Assembly: GCA_026898455.1 (NCBI GenBank)
Contig: JAPKLW010000766.1
Span: 23,896 to 87,895 of the forward strand
DNA length: 64,000 bases
Reading direction: 5' to 3'
From: Plectranthus barbatus
Taxonomy: Eukaryota > Streptophyta > Magnoliopsida > Lamiales > Lamiaceae
Shown piece after piece: positions 56,020 through 64,000 of the stretch (position 1 is the stretch's first letter; every line of letters starts with the position of its first letter). Made by a program: the position numbers and the translations under genes. The notes beneath the pieces were generated by a model that saw only the letters and a program-made list of their open reading frames with translations, was not told where the DNA came from and did no database searches.

Positions 56020-58119
56020 TTATGGCTGAGAAGATGATCCTGGTGATTGAGTTCTGCTTGTGAGCGACCTCAGGATCTCAGTGAGCGCTGCCATATCTTG
56101 TCTGATCTTCTCCCTTTCCTCAGCAGCAATCCTCCTCTCCTCTTCAGCAAGACGAGCTCTCTCTGCCTCAGCACGTGCTCGCGTACTTTCCCCCTCTTGG
56201 ATCCGCGCCAAAAAGGAGGACACTCCAGCAGTTACAGACTCCATCTGTTGAGCAATTTCAGTTCGAAAGGAGGTGAAGCGCTGGTCCATCCTGGCATCAA
56301 TGAGTGCAAGAAGCTGCGCAGGAGGATGGATCTCGGAGATTGGCATTGCTGAAACTTCAATGGAAGAGGAGGGCACATCAGGTGCGGAAGGAGCCATTGC
56401 TGGTTCGGATTCAGCTGTTGTCTCCATTGGGGCTGGCTCCTCCGCTGGTGCCGCTGCTGCAGCTGGTGCCTCTGCTGGTACATCAGCTGCTGCTGACTCC
56501 TCTACTGGTACTTCGACTGCTGGTGCTGGCTCCACTACTGGCACTGCTGCTGGAGCTGGCTGGACTTGTTCAGAAACAACTGTTGGGGCTGTGAATTCCA
56601 CCACTTGCCAGTCCATGGAATCAGGGACGAGATCGCCCGAGACAATAGGAACAGGAGGGACGGCAAGGGTCAGCCACCAACCACGAGAGGGATCCTCCTC
56701 TACTAAGTGGTCTACCAGCAGAGCGCAGGCAGCCATGTCGAACAATATAGCATGGTAGGGAGGGATCCTCGGGAGGGTAACCAGCACTTTGAGGCGATGG
56801 AGCGCGTACGTCAGCTGGTACCCCCGACTGGTGACTCGAAACTGGAGGAAGGGTAACTTGATCTTTTTCAGTGGCGGGAGGCCGGAGCTTCCAGTCAGCT
56901 GCCTATACTCAGCGATTTTCAGCAAGCGGCGCTTGATCCTCCTTGTAGACAGCTGCTGGGGGCATTCAGGATCAGTGCCCATGAAGGCATGAGCCCACTC
57001 CTCCTCCGCTCTCCAGTAGCCAAGACCCAGCCTGGCATAGAGAACCGCCCGCTTCTCCACTGTCAGCAGGCGCTCGCATCGGTCAAAAATCCTCCACCTC
57101 CGGAACTCCAGACATAGTTCCGGATCCACCCTCCAGAGTCTTCGGTAGCTGGATATCATCTCGTCATTGACGGCATTTTCCACCTCCGCCGTGATATTTT
57201 CAGCATACTCGTAGAGAGTGGAATTGTAGTATTCCACTGGCTGCAGGGGCAGGCACCAGTCAAAAATTCTTGAGGCATATACCGACTGGTGGGGGAGTCC
57301 GCTGAAGGGGATGATGTTGAATGCTGAAGGCTCAGGCACTCGTGAATTTAGAAACGCCATGTCCCCGCGGTGCTCCCACCGGTGTACCCCTGTCACTCGC
57401 GACTGGAAGGCATCCTCATCAATCAGTTGATGCTCTTGGATGCAGAGCATGTAAGGTTGCCTTTCAGTACGTGCACGCCTAGCTGGTGATGTAGAGGATG
57501 CTGCTGGTCGCCCGGAAGTTGATGTCGAGGCATCTGTAGATCGGGGGCGACTGGCAGGACGACGAGCCTTATCATCAAGGTCTGGGAACAGATCCCTTGG
57601 CTCCATCCTCTGCACCATGGAGTAATGTACCACCTCCTCAGCTGCCGCCTGCTCTGGCTCCTCAGCCCTTGGCTCCTCTGCATCCTCGGATTCAGAACTG
57701 ACATCCGAGAAGCTCGCCAGTTTTACCGGGGTGGTCGCCCGCTCCTCTTCTCCTCCACTGGCACCCCCGTGCGCGGCCAGTGGGTCTTCTTCACCTCCAC
57801 CACCCCCTTGCGCGGGTGGAGGGACTTCAGCGACCTCCTCCTCTTGGTACATATCCACAAGGGATAGTACATCCTCTTCAGCGCCCATGACCATCAGGCG
57901 GGTAAAAGATTCTTCTGATAAGATCTGGCCTGGAGCTGGTGCTGGTGGCCTTGCACTTGTAGTTGGGGCAACTTCCCATTTGCCTTTAGCCACCTGGTGC
58001 ACTTGCTCCGCCAGTTGCGCCTGACGTCTGGCGTCGTGCTCAGCCTGCACCTTTGCAAAGGCTTCATCGCGGGCTGCCAGCTCAGCCTCTCTTCTTCGCT
58101 GGTCGGCCAAGGCCTTCAC
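56020..58119 (-). CDS. Second ORF in env-like position (coiled-coil C-terminus)
   Basis: A 699-codon stretch stays open to 56020. It has no ATG near its start: the first codon usually assigned, at 58119, is GTG, and the first ATG is about 78 codons in. The frame is open from about 58215, overlapping the previous ORF by about 100 nt in the -1 phase. Content: Ala/Glu/Arg-rich helix (residues 1-55), DVLSLVDMYQEEE, acidic/Ser-rich linker, a central part (residues about 225-480, DWCLPLQPVEYYN, LEFRRWRIFDRC), a Pro/Ala/Glu-rich low-complexity stretch (about 505-590) and a heptad-like coiled coil (about 610-680). No signal peptide or membrane segment is visible, so 'env-like' describes position, not function. 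Relatives at 37884-38704 and 41035-41653. Confidence 0.75.
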   Translation of the reverse strand: MKALADQRRREAELAARDEAFAKVQAEHDARRQAQLAEQVHQVAKGKWEVAPTTSARPPAPAPGQILSEESFTRLMVMGAEEDVLSLVDMYQEEEVAEVPPPAQGGGGGEEDPLAAHGGASGGEEERATTPVKLASFSDVSSESEDAEEPRAEEPEQAAAEEVVHYSMVQRMEPRDLFPDLDDKARRPASRPRSTDASTSTSGRPAASSTSPARRARTERQPYMLCIQEHQLIDEDAFQSRVTGVHRWEHRGDMAFLNSRVPEPSAFNIIPFSGLPHQSVYASRIFDWCLPLQPVEYYNSTLYEYAENITAEVENAVNDEMISSYRRLWRVDPELCLEFRRWRIFDRCERLLTVEKRAVLYARLGLGYWRAEEEWAHAFMGTDPECPQQLSTRRIKRRLLKIAEYRQLTGSSGLPPLKKIKLPFLQFRVTSRGYQLTYALHRLKVLVTLPRIPPYHAILFDMAACALLVDHLVEEDPSRGWWLTLAVPPVPIVSGDLVPDSMDWQVVEFTAPTVVSEQVQPAPAAVPVVEPAPAVEVPVEESAAADVPAEAPAAAAAPAEEPAPMETTAESEPAMAPSAPDVPSSSIEVSAMPISEIHPPAQLLALIDARMDQRFTSFRTEIAQQMESVTAGVSSFLARIQEGESTRARAEAERARLAEEERRIAAEEREKIRQDMAALTEILRSLTSRTQSPGSSSQP

Positions 58120-59549
58120 CTTGCCTGGGCCTGTTTCTTCCTTACTATGGAGGCTTGTTGCTCCTTCTTTGCTTGCTCGACCAGTTTCTGAGCTCTGGTC
58201 TGAACCCTCTTTCGCTTACGGGTCATCCTCTCCAGCGTCTCTTCTTCAGTCAGTCCCAGAATGGACTTCTTGACTGGGATGGAGATCTTCCCAGACTCAG
58301 GGTCATATGCAACAGCTGACGGTGGCTGCTGGTGCTGGGAAGTCTTAGGCTTCTTGTGGGATGGCTTCTTGGTGACTGGTACAAGTTGTACGTCCCGTGG
58401 GTGGATACCAGTCGCCTCAGCCACCGCGCCTTCCATCGAGACAAATAGGGACTCGAGCTCGCGCTTTCTCTTCAGCTCAGCCCTAGCCTCATCGGTCAGT
58501 GGGAGAGCCACAGCTGGCACTTGCTCCCCCAGGTCTTCTGAGTCCTCCTCAGAAACGACCTCAGCAGGGTCCACTGCTGACTTCCCTTTCAGCCTGCGTG
58601 GCTTCTTGTAATCTGGGTGAGGCAGCTTCACCTTCGTGGCTGGTATGAAATAGGAACCAACCAGCTGTTCCCCCTGATCCACGCCATCACCCAATTCCAT
58701 CTCCAGGATGTGGCTGATCCTCAGCCCGAAGGATACGGCGTGAGCAAATCTGCCGTCAGTTGGAACATTGATGTTTCTGTCTACATTTTCCAGCAACCGA
58801 CCGAAGAAGAATTCAGCCCAGTTGCCCTCAACCCCGTCGACAAGCGCACACATCACTGAAAACTTGCGCAGGCTCAGCTCAGCGTACGATCCGACCTCAC
58901 ATTGCAGCATGCGTACCACAATGTCGCATACCATCTGCCAATATTCTTCCATTTCTGACTTCCTCATTCCAGTCCGGAAGATGGTGACTTCTGGCTTCTT
59001 CCATTGCGCCCACCTCCTCCGGAATTCCACTGTATCATCCTGATGATACGTGGCCACTTCCTCTCCTTCATTCCTCAGTCCGAAGAGATTGGCGAGGTAT
59101 TCCACGGTGACGGTGATCAGGTGGCCGAAAACTGAAGTGGTGAACGACTTCCTGTCGTCAGCAATGACCGCCCTAGCATAGAACTCCGCAACCATATGAG
59201 GGTGGAAGGTCGTGGGGGTCGCCGTGAGGTACTGTCGGAGCTGTTCTCGATCAATCATCTCCATCAGCTCCTCCCCGAAATTTTTCAGGGCCAATTTCTC
59301 ATTCAAAATTTTCTCTTTTTGGACCTGAGCAGTCCTTATCTGTGCGTTAGAGAGCTGTCGCCTGGTCGCCGACCTTTTCAACTGAACCAATCGGGCGAAC
59401 GGATAGGTGTAATCGATATCTTCGATCTTCACTATGCCAGTATACGTAGGCATATGAGCTTCAGCGACTGGTAGGTCTGGTGAACCAGACGAGGATGATG
59501 TAGATGTAGATGAAGGGTTATCAGCTGGAGGTTGAGAAGATGATGCCAT
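58116..59549 (-). CDS. First ORF in env-like position
   Basis: I chose the ATG at 59549 (MASSSQPPADN), which has a good plant context (ATGGC), over a TTG six codons upstream. It encodes 477 residues: a Ser-rich N-terminus, then a globular region (MPTYTGIVKIEDIDYTYPFA, YWQMVCDIVVRMLQCEVGSY, RKFSVMCALVDGVEG, FFFGRLLENVDRN), then a basic C-terminus (RMTRKRKRVQTRAQK). The globular part loosely recalls the 'putative plant transposon protein' domain; I cannot confirm this. No signal peptide or membrane span is visible. A TATA box lies 117 bp upstream. The TGA (58118-58116) overlaps the next frame. Related remnant: 42305-43032. Confidence 0.8.
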   Translation of the reverse strand: MASSSQPPADNPSSTSTSSSSGSPDLPVAEAHMPTYTGIVKIEDIDYTYPFARLVQLKRSATRRQLSNAQIRTAQVQKEKILNEKLALKNFGEELMEMIDREQLRQYLTATPTTFHPHMVAEFYARAVIADDRKSFTTSVFGHLITVTVEYLANLFGLRNEGEEVATYHQDDTVEFRRRWAQWKKPEVTIFRTGMRKSEMEEYWQMVCDIVVRMLQCEVGSYAELSLRKFSVMCALVDGVEGNWAEFFFGRLLENVDRNINVPTDGRFAHAVSFGLRISHILEMELGDGVDQGEQLVGSYFIPATKVKLPHPDYKKPRRLKGKSAVDPAEVVSEEDSEDLGEQVPAVALPLTDEARAELKRKRELESLFVSMEGAVAEATGIHPRDVQLVPVTKKPSHKKPKTSQHQQPPSAVAYDPESGKISIPVKKSILGLTEEETLERMTRKRKRVQTRAQKLVEQAKKEQQASIVRKKQAQAR

Positions 59550-60054
59550 GACTTCAGAAAGATTCAAGGTTCAGAAAATTTCAAGGGAAGATGAGAGAAT
59601 GTTGAAAGATATTAGGGTTCTGAAAGTAGGGAAACATAAAGGTTAACCCGAAGGAAGTGATCGGGTATTTATACTCGGGCCATGCAGGATCAGACGTCCA
59701 GAATCAACGCTCAGCAAGCGAGGATCGACGGTCATCAGCAGGCCCGGTTCCCTGTGGTGATGTGCGCGGTCGTGCTGACGGGCGCCACGACGTGGAGCTG
59801 ACGTGGCACGCAGCGATTTGTGGCGACCAAGCGTCGGACTGCGCAGACACTGTGCACATTAAATGTGGCATTAAATGCCGTATTAAATTCTGAGGACTGT
59901 ACACGCTACTTGGATTTGAACAATCCCGCCTTTTCTGCGACAGCTGGCATAACTGGTCATCAGTAGCATATACCAGTCGCATACTTCCCCCTAACTGGTT
60001 GGCCTCTTTATCAGTTGGCAACTGATACTCATACTGGTGCTGGCTTACTTTGAG
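59550..60054 (-). other. Spacer between pol and the env-like ORFs
   Basis: Non-coding. The 59550-59640 part looks like a leader (pyrimidine-rich on minus) behind the TATA box at 59666-59673. The rest is CTGGT-rich with no ORF of note. Confidence 0.6.
59666..59673 (-). promoter_or_regulatory. Candidate internal promoter for the env-like ORFs
   Basis: TATAAATA on minus sits in the inverted repeat CCCGAGTATAAATACCCG. A start about 30 nt downstream would give a leader near 90 nt before the ATG at 59549. It would allow a separate mRNA for the downstream ORFs. This rests on sequence only. Confidence 0.45.
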
Positions 60055-60430
60055 AAATTGAGAGCTTGGACTCAATTTTCGCCAGTCGCGGAAATTCCAT
60101 CAGTTATCTGCTGGCAACTTGAAAGATAGTAAAAATTGAGAGCTTGGACTCAATTTTATTCCGCATAATCTTCTCTCCAAGAAATCCACTCCTCATCATC
60201 GCTTGAAATTGGGAGCTGGGACCCAATTTCGCTTCAACTGATGGTTTATGCTGGCAAATTGAAATGAGAGCTGGGACTCATTTCCTTGACATTTGAGGGA
60301 TAAGTTCCGCCAGTAGGAACCATCAGTGAGGTTGAGATACCACTTAAATAAAAACAACTAAGAGCTTGGACTTAGTCGTAATCAGCGTCCTTCAGAAGAT
60401 CAAGAACAGAATGAGAGCTGGGACTCATTC
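60055..60430 (-). repeat. Array of six hairpins with constant centre and co-varying stems
   Basis: Hairpins: 60055-60078 (AAATTGAG/CTCAATTT), 60132-60157 (AAAATTGAG/CTCAATTTT), 60205-60230 (GAAATTGGG/CCCAATTTC), 60261-60284 (GAAATGAG/CTCATTTC), 60357-60376 (ACTAAG/CTTAGT) and 60409-60430 (GAATGAG/CTCATTC). The centre is AGCTTGGA or AGCTGGGA in every one. Stem changes occur on both arms together. The last overlaps the pol stop codon (60425-60427). Confidence 0.92.
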
Positions 60431-63400
60431 TTCCTCATCATTGGGGCTCACATCAATCTCCATAAGACCGAGTTTGATGCACAGCTCCTTGAATCTTGCT
60501 TCTGGCAGAGGTTTAGTGAAGATGTCAGCCAGTTGATCTTCAGTTCTGATGTAGTCCACGCTGACATCCTTCTTCTCGACATGATCACGTATGAAGTGAT
60601 GTCGAATATCTATGTGCTTGGTTCTAGAATGATGAACCGGATTCTTCGTGATGCACATAGCACTGTTGTTGTCGCAATAGATGGGTACACAGCCAGTGTC
60701 CACTTCATAATCCTCCAGTTGTTGCTTGATCCAAATAATTTGAGCACAGCAACTGGCAGCGGCAACATATTCAGCTTCAGTGGTAGATGTAGCAACTGAG
60801 TGCTGCTTCTTGCTAAACCAACTGATTAGCTTGTGTCCTAGAAACTGACACGTACCACTGGTACTCTTTCGATCTATACGGCATCCAGCAAAATCTGAAT
60901 CTGAATATCCAATGAGTGTGAGCTCATCATTCCTGGGATACCATATTCCAAGAGATTCAGTCCCCTTCAGATATTTCACTATCCTTTTTGCAGCTTCCAT
61001 GTGTGACCTTTTCGGATTGGCTTGAAATCTGGCACACACTCCGACTGAGTACGAGATGTCGGGTCTGCTGGCTGTGAGATAGAGAAGTGATCCAATAATT
61101 CCTCGGTAGATGGTAGGATCAACTGATTCACCTTGCTCATCAAGAAATATTTGACAACTGGTGCTCATAGGTATTCTGAGGGACTTAGTTTTCTCTGGGC
61201 AATACTTCTGAATTAACTCCTTCGTATACTTCCGCTGGCTGATAAAAATTCCATCAGCTGACTGCTGGACCTGGAGTTCGAGAAAGTATGTTAACTTGCC
61301 CATCATACTCATCTGAAATGATGTCTGCATCAGTTGAGAAAACTTCTCGCAGAGAGTTATATTCCTTGATCCGAATATGATGTCATCTACATAGATCTGC
61401 ACCATTAGCATGTCACCACCATCCTTGAGAAGAAAGAGAGTCCTATCAATCTTCCCTTTCCGAAATCCATTGCTGGTGAGGAATTGTGACAGCGTTTCGT
61501 ACCAAGCCCTGGGCGCCTGTTTCAATCCATACAGGGCCTTTCTCAGCTTGTACACCTTGGTGCCAATTTCAAAGCCTGGAGGTTGCTCGACATATACCTC
61601 CTCTTTTAGCTCGCCATTCAGGAAGGCGCTCTTCACGTCCATCTGGAACACCGTGAAGCCGTGATACGCTGCATACGCAAGGAACAGCCGTATCGCCTCC
61701 ATTCTTGCAACTGGTGCGAAGGTCTCATCGAAGTCGATGCCTTCACATTGCCTGTAACCTTTGGCGACTAAACGAGCTTTGTTTCTGACCACGGTGCCAT
61801 TCTCATCTCGCTTGTTCTTGAAAACCCACTTGGTGCCAATCACTGACTGATGTGATGGTCTCTCCACCAAGTCCCAAACATTATTGCGAGTGAATTCAGC
61901 AAGCTCTTCTTGCATGGCATTAATCCAATCAGCAGATCCTAGCGCAACTCCTATGGAAGTAGGTTCCATTTGAGAAATAAAACAACTTAGGAGCGCACTG
62001 CCGTGTCGAGTCTGGACAGAACCTTCCGGATCACCGAGAATAGCATCGGATGGGTGATCCCTCAGCCATCTGGGAGGACCAGCGACTGCTGGTGCCGGCT
62101 GTGAAATAGGTTCTTCTGTCCTGACGACTGGTGCTTCCATATTTTCACCAGTCGGAGCTGGAACTGCAACTGGCAGTTGACCTTCACCAGTCGGAACTGG
62201 AATTTCAACTGGTGGTTGACCTTCGCCAGTCGGAACTTCTTCATCAGCTCCACTATCTGACTGGCTTCCTGAACCTTCACCAACGTTGTCAGTATCAGCT
62301 GGTACCTCCATTCCAGCTGGTTCATCGTTGTCTTCTGGCTCAAAGATTCCAGTCGGAATTCCCCCTTGATTTTTGCTAGTTCCACTCAGGGAGATTGAGT
62401 GTAAGGTCTCAGCAAGGTCATTTGCATCACCGACCCTCTTGGTTTGCTGATGGGCAACCGAGGTAACTGGTTGAGAAGATGATCCATTCATAGGTCTAGT
62501 CGAACCAGTTGGTTGAGCATCGGAAGAATTCCTGCCCAACTGGTCGCTGACATCCTCGACCTCAGGAACATCTTCAGCCAGTTGGCGTAAGGTCCTGCGC
62601 ACTAAAGTAGCTTCATCAAAAACAACATTGCATGTTATTTCCACAAGCTGGGTAGTCTTGTTAAATACTCTATAGCCCTTGTGAGAGGGATGTCCATATC
62701 CGACAAACACACCCTCATCAGCCTTAGGCGAGAAAGCATTTAACTTCGACTTCCCATTATTATGGATATAACATGGTGAACCGAATGCACGAAGATGAGC
62801 TATAGAAGGCTTACGACCAAAATACACTTCGTAGGGAGTTTTCTGGAGTCTGTCGTTGATCCCGCTTCTATTCTGAGTGTAGCAGGCAGTCACCAACGCT
62901 TCTCCCCAGAAACTCTGTCCCAAGCCGGACTCAGCCAGCATGGACCGGACCGCTTCTTTCAGCGTCCTGTTCCTACGTTCTGCCAGTCCATTCTGCTGCG
63001 GTTGCCTTGGAGTAGATCTCTCATGTTTGATCCCGGCCTCCGCGCAAAAATCCATCAGCAGACTGTTGCAGAATTCAGTCCCATTGTCTGATCGAATTCG
63101 CTTTACCACAGCTTCTCTCTGTTTCTGAGCTTGGATGATCATCTCTGGAAGAATGATCTTCACCTCATCCTTGGTTCTGAGAAGCTTTACCCAGGTATAG
63201 CGCGAGTAGTCATCGACTACCACCAGCGAATATCGTCTTCCTCCAATGGTTTGCGGTGTTACTGGTCCAAACAGGTCCATGTGTAACAACTCGAGTACCT
63301 GACTGGTACTGGGGCTGACTGGCGACTGGTTCTTGAAGGACTTCTTAGTTTGTTTGCCTTGCTGGCAAGCTTTGCAAATTCCTTCCTTCTTGAACCCGCC

Positions 63401-63946
63401 CTTGGGAAGACCATCTACAAGATCATGCTTGGTTAGATAATTAATAGTTTTGAAATTTAGATGACTTAACCTTTTGTGCCACAACCAGTTAGTTTCCATG
63501 GAACTGGTGGCTACAAAGCATGTATCAGTCTTCCCGCTTTGCCAGTCAACAACATAGAGACCTCCTTTCCTGACACCTTTCAGCTTGGTCTCGCCAGACT
63601 CTTCATTCTTGATCTGGCACCCTGATTTGTCAAACACAATGGTATAACCATTGTCGCACAGCTGACTGATGCTCAGGAGGTTGTGCTTCAGATTGGTGAC
63701 AAGGGATACATTCACAATTCTGACATCATCCTTCTCGATGCAGCCCTTGCTAATAACTCTGCCCTTGGAGTTATCACCAAAAATAACTGGAGGTCCTCTG
63801 ACCTTGGTGAGCTCAGAAAATAGGAACTCCTCACCAGTCATATGAGCCGAGCAACCACTATCTATGATCCACTCGCTCGATCTCTGAAGCTGTGTTGCAT
63901 GATCCTGTTCCTGCAAGAAAATGAAATTATTTAGGTCCCCGATCAT
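60425..63946 (-). CDS. Element 5 Pol polyprotein (protease, integrase, RT, RNase H)
   Basis: The 1173-codon frame is unbroken. Protease: WIIDSGCSAHMTG (D29-S-G). Integrase: zinc segment WLWHKRLSHLNFKT to CKACQQGK (about 150-200), core MDLFGP, RSDNGTEF, QQNGLAERRNRTLKEAV (about 225-330). A variable Pro/Gly/Glu-rich linker covers about 470-630. RT: FQMDVKSAFLNGELKEEVYV, catalytic YVDDIIFGS near 850. RNase H: DSDFAGCRIDRKSTSGT, EAEYVAAASC, YCDNNSAMC near 1092, HIDIRHHFIRDHV. It would copy and integrate the element. It overlaps the gag end in the +1 phase; the frame is open from 63976, so the ATG at 63946 may not be used. Confidence 0.95.
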   Translation of the reverse strand: MIGDLNNFIFLQEQDHATQLQRSSEWIIDSGCSAHMTGEEFLFSELTKVRGPPVIFGDNSKGRVISKGCIEKDDVRIVNVSLVTNLKHNLLSISQLCDNGYTIVFDKSGCQIKNEESGETKLKGVRKGGLYVVDWQSGKTDTCFVATSSMETNWLWHKRLSHLNFKTINYLTKHDLVDGLPKGGFKKEGICKACQQGKQTKKSFKNQSPVSPSTSQVLELLHMDLFGPVTPQTIGGRRYSLVVVDDYSRYTWVKLLRTKDEVKIILPEMIIQAQKQREAVVKRIRSDNGTEFCNSLLMDFCAEAGIKHERSTPRQPQQNGLAERRNRTLKEAVRSMLAESGLGQSFWGEALVTACYTQNRSGINDRLQKTPYEVYFGRKPSIAHLRAFGSPCYIHNNGKSKLNAFSPKADEGVFVGYGHPSHKGYRVFNKTTQLVEITCNVVFDEATLVRRTLRQLAEDVPEVEDVSDQLGRNSSDAQPTGSTRPMNGSSSQPVTSVAHQQTKRVGDANDLAETLHSISLSGTSKNQGGIPTGIFEPEDNDEPAGMEVPADTDNVGEGSGSQSDSGADEEVPTGEGQPPVEIPVPTGEGQLPVAVPAPTGENMEAPVVRTEEPISQPAPAVAGPPRWLRDHPSDAILGDPEGSVQTRHGSALLSCFISQMEPTSIGVALGSADWINAMQEELAEFTRNNVWDLVERPSHQSVIGTKWVFKNKRDENGTVVRNKARLVAKGYRQCEGIDFDETFAPVARMEAIRLFLAYAAYHGFTVFQMDVKSAFLNGELKEEVYVEQPPGFEIGTKVYKLRKALYGLKQAPRAWYETLSQFLTSNGFRKGKIDRTLFLLKDGGDMLMVQIYVDDIIFGSRNITLCEKFSQLMQTSFQMSMMGKLTYFLELQVQQSADGIFISQRKYTKELIQKYCPEKTKSLRIPMSTSCQIFLDEQGESVDPTIYRGIIGSLLYLTASRPDISYSVGVCARFQANPKRSHMEAAKRIVKYLKGTESLGIWYPRNDELTLIGYSDSDFAGCRIDRKSTSGTCQFLGHKLISWFSKKQHSVATSTTEAEYVAAASCCAQIIWIKQQLEDYEVDTGCVPIYCDNNSAMCITKNPVHHSRTKHIDIRHHFIRDHVEKKDVSVDYIRTEDQLADIFTKPLPEARFKELCIKLGLMEIDVSPNDEEE

Positions 63947-64000
63947 CAGCGGGTCCTGCAGGGTTAGATCTCTGGATCATTCCTTTTGGAATCCAGACTT
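63927..64000 (-). CDS. C-terminal end of element 5 Gag (partial)
   Basis: The frame entering from the right edge reads VWIPKGMIQRSNPAGPADDR and ends GPK at a TAA (63929-63927). Element 4 has the same ending (VWIPKGMITRANHVGPAEPR, then GPKC). The match identifies it as the gag frame. It overlaps the pol frame by about 50 nt. Confidence 0.75.
   Translation of the reverse strand, partial: VWIPKGMIQRSNPAGPADDRGPK

Larger units (their letters stand above)
53917..64000 (-). mobile_element. Sirevirus-type copia element 5, well preserved, incomplete at window edge
   Basis: On minus, from the right edge: gag end (63927-64000), pol (60425-63946), hairpin array, two overlapping env-like-position ORFs (59549-56020), polypurine tract (55597-55610) and 3' LTR (53917-55596). 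Copia domain order, long LTRs, long Gag and extra ORFs after pol fit the Sirevirus (Maximus/SIRE) group. The element inserted in the FAR1-type exon of a MULE. The 5' LTR and most of gag lie beyond the window, so the target duplication cannot be checked. Confidence 0.92.

Noticed and set aside
56273..56758. 161-codon + strand ORF and other + frames over 56-58.6 kb
   Set aside because: They are antisense shadows of the GC-richer env-like ORFs and contain only low-complexity translations.
58117..58119. GTG as a true start of the second env-like ORF
   Set aside because: Plant translation seldom starts at GTG and the position is only the edge set by an ORF search; a frameshift or mutation is likelier.
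56020..59549. Calling these ORFs a true envelope glycoprotein
   Set aside because: No signal peptide, membrane span or cysteine pattern was seen; only the position after pol is env-like.
60055..60430. Regularly spaced palindromes resembling a CRISPR array
   Set aside because: Spacing and stems vary, the repeats are short, and the region lies inside a plant retrotransposon.
1..64000. tRNA or rRNA genes
   Set aside because: I saw no cloverleaf-like sequence with intact A and B boxes nor rRNA; only primer-binding sites that mimic tRNA ends. A tRNAscan run would settle it.

Overview
The window is nuclear DNA of a flowering plant, almost certainly a eudicot. It is AT-rich, full of (TA)n microsatellites, and dominated by Ty1-copia LTR retrotransposons and small inverted-repeat DNA elements. 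I find one ordinary host gene that I trust: an intronless FANTASTIC FOUR (FAF)-type gene on + at 34341-35222. I cannot name the species.

Layout. 1-14.4 kb is a cluster of Mutator-like (MULE) inverted-repeat elements sitting in (TA)n tracts: 849-2192, 3918-4730, 4751-13546 and 13571-14365. The third is split by copia element 1 (6339-13013, minus strand, ATAAT target duplication). 14.4-26.6 kb holds a + strand retrotransposon LTR split by a Sirevirus-type LTR (16826-18275), a GC-rich island, a possible gypsy LTR, and a decayed Sirevirus-type element 3 (about 20830-26580, minus). 26.6-29.1 kb is AT-rich, with short repeats. 29167-33656 is a young copia element 2 (minus, 162-bp LTRs, ACCTC target duplication), ending about 0.7 kb upstream of the FAF start codon. 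35.2-37.9 kb carries small MITEs. 37.9-50.2 kb is a decayed Sirevirus-type element 4 (minus) whose 3' end, or that of a close relative, lies in opposite orientation at 37880-39955. 52622-53916 is a MULE remnant with a FAR1-type DNA-binding exon. That exon is cut by the 3' LTR of Sirevirus-type element 5, which fills 53917-64000 and runs off the right edge.

Element 5 is the best preserved and most interesting object. On the minus strand it reads: end of gag, intact 1173-residue pol, an array of six hairpins, a TATA box, two overlapping extra ORFs in the 'env-like' position, a polypurine tract and the 3' LTR. The hairpins keep an 8-nt centre (AGCTKGGA) while their stems change on both sides together. 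The same array, six hairpins ending at the pol stop codon, is present in decayed element 4, so it is a conserved part of this lineage. Element 1 has a different peculiarity: it lacks a tRNA-like primer-binding site, and the bases next to its 5' LTR are instead complementary to a 16-nt segment of its own LTR, which suggests self-priming.
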